From Myxococcales bacterium (GTDB taxonomy: Bacteria > Myxococcota_A > Polyangia > Polyangiales > Polyangiaceae): a stretch of DNA of 49,086 nucleotides. Below, piece after piece: positions 45,538 to 49,086 of this stretch. The DNA lies in NCBI GenBank assembly GCA_903642325.1, contig CAHJWM010000037.1:1-49086 (forward strand), given 5' to 3'. A program made the position numbers and the translations under genes. The number at the start of each line of letters is the position of its first letter. Position 1 is the first letter of the stretch. The notes beneath the pieces were generated by a model. That model saw only the letters and a program-made list of their open reading frames with translations. It was not told the DNA's origin and ran no database searches.

Positions 45538-46104
45538 ATGGGTAGTGTCACCGTCGCGATGTGCAGCCTGACCTTTTCGTTGTCGGCGCTGCTCGTCGCC
45601 GCCAGTCTTACCGCATGCGCGACGTACCGTGAGGAGCTGAACCGCGGGCAGCGCATGTACGAAGAAAATCGATACGAAAATGCGCTGGCGATTTGGCGTC
45701 TACTCGACGATGACAGCGACTCCCTGAGCCCGAGCGATCAAGCGCGCTACGCCTACTTTCGCGGGATGACAGACTACCGGCTCGGCTTCCGCGCCGACGC
45801 GCGTCATTGGCTCGCTATCGCCAAAGCTAGGGAAGACGCTCAGCCAGGGCGACTGCGTGCGGACTGGAAAGGGCGCTTGGACCAATCGCTTTCGGACTTG
45901 AATCAGGAAGCGTACGGAGTCGTTCCGCCACCGCGAGCCAGCGATGCGGCGGTAGGAACGCTCCTGAGCGCCAGTGACGCCGGAAGCCCCAGCGCGGGCC
46001 TACCGCGGGCTGTCGCGCCGGAAGGCGGCTTCGGTGAGTGCCGTGCCGACGCCGATTGCCGAACGGGTGAGGTGTGCGATGGCAAGTCGTGCCAGCCGCT
46101 CTGA
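45538..46104 (+). CDS. TPR-like lipoprotein (188 aa)
   Basis: Starts at ATG 45538 (a TTG three codons upstream is also in frame; ATG 45559 is another option). Signal with lipobox SLTAC, then TPR-like helices: NRGQRMYEENRYENALAIWR and ARYAYFRGMTDYRLGFRADA with RHWLAIAKA. The C-terminus carries a small cysteine-rich segment, GECRADADCRTGEVCDGKSC, like the 'C-x(n)-DCxxGxxC' tails common on myxobacterial surface proteins. Paralogous to the lipoprotein at 32454-32921. It sits 42 bp after trmB on the same strand. Confidence 0.75.
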   Translation: MGSVTVAMCSLTFSLSALLVAASLTACATYREELNRGQRMYEENRYENALAIWRLLDDDSDSLSPSDQARYAYFRGMTDYRLGFRADARHWLAIAKAREDAQPGRLRADWKGRLDQSLSDLNQEAYGVVPPPRASDAAVGTLLSASDAGSPSAGLPRAVAPEGGFGECRADADCRTGEVCDGKSCQPL

Positions 46105-46121
46105 GCGCCGGCTCGACCCAC

Positions 46122-46156
46122 AAAAAAACGAGAGCGCCCGGGTAGGAGCGCTCTCG
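46122..46156 (-). terminator. Rho-independent terminator of the YdcH-like gene
   Basis: Perfect 9-bp stem CGAGAGCGC / GCGCTCTCG (46129-46137 and 46148-46156) with a 10-nt loop, followed on the minus strand by seven T residues (46128-46122). Placed 60 bp after the stop of the minus-strand small gene. Confidence 0.9.
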
Positions 46157-46215
46157 CTAACCGCGTCACGCCGCCTGACCAAGGCCGAGGGCGGGAGTCA
46201 TCGAGCGCGAGGCCG

Positions 46216-46398
46216 CTAGGCGCCCCGCATGCGCGTAAGCAAATCCCGGGTCAGTAACTTTTCTTTTTTCAACGCCGCAACCGTTTGCTGTTCCGCCGGA
46301 GTGAGATAGGCGCGGCGCGCGAAGCGATCCACCTGCTCATTCAACGTTCGATGCTTCAGTTCGAGTTCGCTCACGAGCCCGTTCGTCATCGTATCCAT
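46216..46398 (-). CDS. YdcH/DUF465-like small protein (60 aa)
   Basis: Sixty residues: MDTMTNGLVSELELKHRTLN, EQVDRFARRAYLTPAEQQTV and AALKKEKLLTRDLLTRMRGA. The pattern of a first helix, a proline-containing turn (LTPAEQ) and the LKKEKLLTRDLL helix matches the DUF465/YdcH family, short coiled-coil proteins of unknown function. A strong ribosome site, AGAGGAGG, precedes the ATG. It has its own candidate promoter and a clear terminator, so it is a one-gene transcript. Confidence 0.85.
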   Translation of the reverse strand: MDTMTNGLVSELELKHRTLNEQVDRFARRAYLTPAEQQTVAALKKEKLLTRDLLTRMRGA

Positions 46399-46469
46399 TT
46401 ACGTCCTCCTCTGCTGCCCAGCGTGTTGTGCGCATTCGTACCGAGCGAGATGCCCTTCAACACCGAGTC

Positions 46470-46497
46470 AGATTAAAACTCTGTCGTCGAGCGTCAA
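46470..46497 (-). promoter_or_regulatory. Candidate promoter of the YdcH-like gene
   Basis: Minus-strand TTGACG (46497-46492), 16-bp spacer, TAATCT (46475-46470). It lies 72 bp upstream of the start codon in the AT-richest part of the gap between two divergent genes. Confidence 0.45.
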
Positions 46498-46606
46498 TGG
46501 CAAACTGGCCTCGTCTCCAAGTCTCGCCCCGCGGAGCGCGAGCGTGCTAGCTACGAAATGGCCGAGAAACAAGAACTTGCGCGGTTAGGGCTTCGTTGGT
46601 GAACGT

Positions 46607-47806
46607 GTGAGCAACAGAAAACATTCCTGCCACTACTCGAGCTCAGCGCGGGTCTTCTGTGTTGCATTTGGGCCCCTTGCCGCCATTGGCTGCACCTCCG
46701 GAGCGCAAGCCACGCGTCCTCCACAGAGCGCTGCGTTCGTGAGCCCGTCTGCGGCACCCGTGTCGGTGGCGCGAACGGTGGTGACGCCCGCGCGCGCTAC
46801 CGACATCCCGGAGCTCTTTGCGCAAGCGACCGCGGAGGGCAAGGCCCTGCATCATGAAGCCGCTGCACGCGGCTTCCAGCGTGCCTTCGAGCTCGATCCC
46901 GACGGGCCGCTAGCCGACAAGTCGCTCTTCGAAGCCGCAGAGATGTACGATGTCGCGGGCCAAAACGAGCCCGCGCTGGCGCGCTATGAGCAAGTGGCGC
47001 GCCGCTTTCCCAGCTCGGATCTCGATCGAGTGGCGCGCGTGCGGGCGCTCCGTTTGCTCACCTACCTCGAGTATTATGAGCGCGCGGGCGAGCTCGCGGA
47101 ACAAACCGCCCTCAAGTACAAAGACCTCTTGAGCTTTGATCAGCTGACCGTGCTTGCCGCGCGCGCTCTCTCACGGCTCGCACGAGACGACGACGCACAA
47201 GCCGATGTGTTTATCGGCAAAGCGCGGGACATCATCGAGCGCGAGAGCTTGGACGCCGCGGGTCGCGTGCCTACAGAGCTGGCGCCGGTGTACTTTGCGC
47301 TGGGTGAGCTGCGTCGCATCCGCGCGCAGCGCATTCACTTCACCCCGGTGCCCGCGAACTTTGCCGCGGCGCTCGAACGGCGCTGCCAGCTTCTGCTCGA
47401 CGCGCAGAGCGCTTACTCGGACGCCATGCGCGCGTACGACGCGCACTGGTCGGCAATGGCGGGCTTTCGCGTGGGCGAGCTCTATCAAAATCTACATGAG
47501 GAGCTGATGTTGGTACCGGCTCCCAAAGCAGCCGACAACGAGCACCGGCGCCAGTTGTTCGAGGGGGCGATGCGGCTGCGCTATTCCATCCTGCTCGACA
47601 AGGCGAAAGCCATGATGGACCACACTGTCATGCTCGGCGACCGCACGGGCGAGCCGTCGCCATGGATTCTGAAAGCGCGTCAGGCCCGAGACTCGATCAC
47701 GAGTGCCACTCACGCCGAGCACGAGGCGCTCGCACGCCTGCCGTACACACGCGATCAATTGCAGGCCGCACTCGACAGCTTTGCTGCTGGCAAACCGCCA
47801 CCTTGA
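46607..47806 (+). CDS. TPR-repeat lipoprotein (399 aa)
   Basis: GTG start; N-terminus MSNRKHSCHYSSSARVFCVA then FGPLAAIGCTS with a lipobox-like AIGC. After a Ser/Ala/Pro linker comes an all-helical domain with TPR features: AAARGFQRAFELDPDGPLAD, SLFEAAEMYDVAGQNEPALA with RYEQVARRFPSS, and YLEYYERAGELAEQTALKYK. The second half is helical without clear repeat register (AMRLRYSILLDKAKAMMDHT). Similar proteins are encoded beside gliding-motility or secretion genes in myxobacteria, but nothing in this neighbourhood confirms that. Last gene before the tRNA array. Confidence 0.75.
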   Translation: MSNRKHSCHYSSSARVFCVAFGPLAAIGCTSGAQATRPPQSAAFVSPSAAPVSVARTVVTPARATDIPELFAQATAEGKALHHEAAARGFQRAFELDPDGPLADKSLFEAAEMYDVAGQNEPALARYEQVARRFPSSDLDRVARVRALRLLTYLEYYERAGELAEQTALKYKDLLSFDQLTVLAARALSRLARDDDAQADVFIGKARDIIERESLDAAGRVPTELAPVYFALGELRRIRAQRIHFTPVPANFAAALERRCQLLLDAQSAYSDAMRAYDAHWSAMAGFRVGELYQNLHEELMLVPAPKAADNEHRRQLFEGAMRLRYSILLDKAKAMMDHTVMLGDRTGEPSPWILKARQARDSITSATHAEHEALARLPYTRDQLQAALDSFAAGKPPP

Positions 47807-48265
47807 AAAGGCGGATGCAGGCTAGGGCAAGCTGCTCAGGGTTGACGCGCTATCGCACTGCCTTCAGGAGTTGCGATTAACTCGTTGATTTTACTGAGTG
47901 AATTTTCAGTGCTGGGCGGCTCAGACAGTGTCAGCGTAATACTGCCCGGTCGGTATGAAATGTGCTTGACACCCCCGGGGGCTGGCGCTACCAGAGCGCG
48001 GTTCTCCTCGGTCCCCGCCCAACAATCCCCGACCAGCAAAACAGCGGGCCGGAGGACGGGTGGGGTGCCCCTTTTGGGCGGCCTGCTCAATTGGTGCTAA
48101 ACGGGTCGCCCGTCGTGGGAAGTGTCGTTCGTCTTTACTGTGTTCCTAGGCCCCCGGAAACAAGTTCGCTCGCCAGAGTTGCTCATGCAGGCTCACGGCT
48201 CTCAAGAAGTGTCGCCACTCACGTTCCGCCCCAATCCGGGTCCGGCGGGATCCGTGCGTGGCCTC
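47807..48265. other. Leader region of the tRNA-tuf array, no supported gene
   Basis: About 460 bases. The part from 47870 to 47970 is clearly richer in A and T than the surroundings. An 84-codon minus-strand frame (48090-47836) exists, but its third-position composition is unlike the native genes and it has no ribosome site, so I do not call it. A candidate promoter at 47966-47994 is the only signal seen. Confidence 0.5.
47966..47994 (+). promoter_or_regulatory. Candidate promoter of the tRNA-tuf array
   Basis: TTGACA (47966-47971), 17-bp spacer, TACCAG (47989-47994). The -35 is perfect and the -10 weak. A C5G5 palindrome lies in the spacer. The first tRNA starts about 270 bp downstream, implying a long leader or another promoter. 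Confidence 0.35.
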
Positions 48266-48338
48266 GCTGGCGTAGCTCAACTGGTAGAGCACCTGTTTTG
48301 TAAACAGGTGGTTAGCGGTTCGATTCCGCTCGCTAGCT
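48266..48338 (+). tRNA. tRNA-Thr (anticodon TGT)
   Basis: Acceptor GCTGGCG pairs with CGCTAGC with one G-T pair. D-arm TAGCTCAACTGGTAGAGC, anticodon stem CCTGT/ACAGG with loop TTTGTAA (TGT at 34-36), T-arm GCGGTTCGATTCCGC. No CCA encoded. First of four tRNAs before tuf. Confidence 0.96.
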
Positions 48339-48378
48339 CCGGCCTTCGGCTTTCGACCTCGCAAAAAACAAAAACTTC

Positions 48379-48461
48379 GGAGGGTTGCCCGAGCGGCCAA
48401 AGGGAGCAGGCTGTAAACCTGCCGGCTCACGCCTACGTTGGTTCGAATCCAACACCCTCCA
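48379..48461 (+). tRNA. tRNA-Tyr (anticodon GTA)
   Basis: Acceptor GGAGGGT pairs with ACCCTCC. D-arm GCCCGAGCGGCCAAAGGGAG, anticodon stem GCAGG/CCTGC with loop CTGTAAA (GTA), then the long variable arm of class II tRNAs and T-arm TTGGTTCGAATCCAA. CCA not encoded. Confidence 0.96.
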
Positions 48462-48471
48462 CCCCCAGCCT

Positions 48472-48551
48472 CCACCCCGTCTCGGGTGGGGGTGTCGGTT
48501 CGTCTGTTCTCGGGAGCCCCGCTCCCCCCCGCGGAATCCATTTCCGCGGGG
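48472..48551 (+). other. Two strong hairpins in the tRNA-Tyr/tRNA-Gly spacer
   Basis: The first is CCACCC/GGGTGG at 48472-48489. The second is a perfect 10-bp stem, CCCCGCGGAA/TTCCGCGGGG, at 48527-48551 with a 5-nt loop. Neither is followed by a T-run, so a terminator is unlikely; a processing or folding element for the tRNA precursor is more plausible. Confidence 0.6.
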
Positions 48552-48613
48552 CCCCGCCCCAGGTTTTGGTGGCCCGGCACCAAAACTCACGGCCCTCGTC
48601 GGCTAGGTTTTCT

Positions 48614-48686
48614 GCGGGAGTAACTCAGTTGGTAGAGTCTCAGTTTTCCAAACTGAAGGTCGACGGTTCGAGCCCGTTCTCCCGCT
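48614..48686 (+). tRNA. tRNA-Gly (anticodon TCC)
   Basis: Acceptor GCGGGAG pairs with CTCCCGC. D-arm TAACTCAGTTGGTAGAGT, anticodon stem TCAGT/ACTGA with loop TTTCCAA (TCC), T-arm ACGGTTCGAGCCCGT. CCA not encoded. Confidence 0.96.
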
Positions 48687-48777
48687 CTGATTTTTCATGT
48701 GTTTCTCGTCTCTCCTATCGCCACGCGACGTTGAGGACGCCGAAGCAAAGCCGTTGCGCGAGCTTAGTCGAGGCGAA

Positions 48778-48822
48778 CACCGGAGCGGAGCGTACTCTTG
48801 TACGTGAGCACCGGAGCGGAGC
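48778..48822 (+). repeat. 14-nt direct repeat flanking a small palindrome
   Basis: CACCGGAGCGGAGC occurs at 48778-48791 and 48809-48822, 31 bp apart. Between them lies the short inverted repeat CGTAC-TCTT-GTACG (48791-48804). It sits in the spacer between tRNA-Gly and the second tRNA-Thr. Confidence 0.7.
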
Positions 48823-48880
48823 CGAGGCACAGCCCCCGGCCAAGATCGCGCGAGGTGCCAACACTCGAGCCAACGTATCC

Positions 48881-48953
48881 GCCCACCTAGCTCAGTTGGT
48901 AGAGCACGTCCTTGGTAAGGACGAGGTCATCAGTTCAAACCTGATGGTGGGCT
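48881..48953 (+). tRNA. tRNA-Thr (anticodon GGT)
   Basis: Acceptor GCCCACC pairs with GGTGGGC. D-arm TAGCTCAGTTGGTAGAGC, anticodon stem CGTCC/GGACG with loop TTGGTAA (GGT), T-arm ATCAGTTCAAACCTGAT. CCA not encoded. It lies 56 bp before tuf. Confidence 0.96.
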
Positions 48954-49009
48954 CGAACCGCGTCCAACCGTAGTCACATCCCAGCAATTAAGAGAGTCGG
49001 AAAGTAAAG

Positions 49010-49086
49010 ATGGCTAAGGAAAAGTTCGTACGCACGAAGCCGCACGTGAACGTGGGCACGATCGGTCACATCGATCACGGCAAGAC
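49010..49086 (+). CDS. tuf: Elongation factor Tu, 5' end only
   Basis: ATG at 49010 opens [20 protein letters not shown] followed by IDHGK, the highly conserved N-terminus and first GTP-binding motif of EF-Tu. The gene runs off the right edge after about 25 codons. EF-Tu delivers aminoacyl-tRNA to the ribosome. The preceding tRNA-Thr/Tyr/Gly/Thr order is the conserved tufB-type arrangement of many bacteria, and cotranscription is likely. Ribosome site is weak (AAGAGAG, 16 nt upstream). Confidence 0.97.
   Translation, partial: MAKEKFVRTKPHVNVGTIGHIDHGK

Noticed and set aside
47836-48090. 84-codon minus-strand frame before the tRNA array
   Set aside because: Low third-position GC unlike neighbours, no ribosome site, no motif.

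Overview
The window is GC-rich, densely packed bacterial DNA, most likely from a myxobacterium-like deltaproteobacterium (Myxococcota, probably Polyangia). That placement is inference. It rests on the very large kinase/sigma-54 activator fusion, the many secreted TPR, HEAT and DUF6600-like lipoproteins, the PrkA kinase, and several GT-C membrane enzymes. No rRNA is present to settle it.

Region 1 (1-4257) is a decaying mobile-element zone. It holds an IS91-type transposase with its catalytic middle missing, two adjacent broken paralogues that share a CxxC-x7-CxxC motif, a 63-nt imperfect in-frame direct repeat, and a large serine recombinase broken by one frameshift and one stop. The last codons of the recombinase run into the 3' end of a tRNA-Arg(TCG) gene.

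Region 2 (about 4.4-23.8 kb) is a surface-glycan locus. It contains a complete candidate route to nucleotide-activated heptose: a GmhA-like isomerase, an HddA-like kinase, GmhB, an HddC-like nucleotidyltransferase, and an SDR that may modify the sugar. Alongside are a methyltransferase/polyprenyl-phosphate glycosyltransferase fusion, a second methyltransferase, four large GT-C or GT-C-like membrane proteins, an LTA-synthase-like phosphoglycerol transferase, and a class A beta-lactamase one nucleotide downstream of gmhB. The simplest reading is that activated heptose is made in the cytoplasm, passed to a lipid carrier, and transferred and decorated outside the membrane.

Region 3 (23.8-28.0 kb) is a molybdenum-cofactor cluster: moaA facing away from moaC-moaE, followed by moeA-mobA on the minus strand. 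Its MoaC carries an N-terminal domain resembling nitrate-reductase-associated proteins. moaD and moaB/mog are not in the window.

Region 4 (28.1-47.8 kb) is mixed housekeeping and envelope content. It has a DUF6600-like secreted protein with tandem HYSAPA repeats, a lipoprotein, PrkA, an outer-membrane barrel candidate, a 1480-residue kinase-ATPase-TPR-GAF-sigma-54-activator protein, a DoxX-like protein, a HEAT-repeat lipoprotein, a CysQ-like phosphatase, an aldo/keto reductase, another GT-C-like protein, TrmB, three TPR lipoproteins and a YdcH-like small protein with its own terminator.

Region 5 (48.2 kb to the end) is the conserved tRNA-Thr(TGT), tRNA-Tyr, tRNA-Gly(TCC), tRNA-Thr(GGT), tuf array. 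EF-Tu is cut by the window edge.
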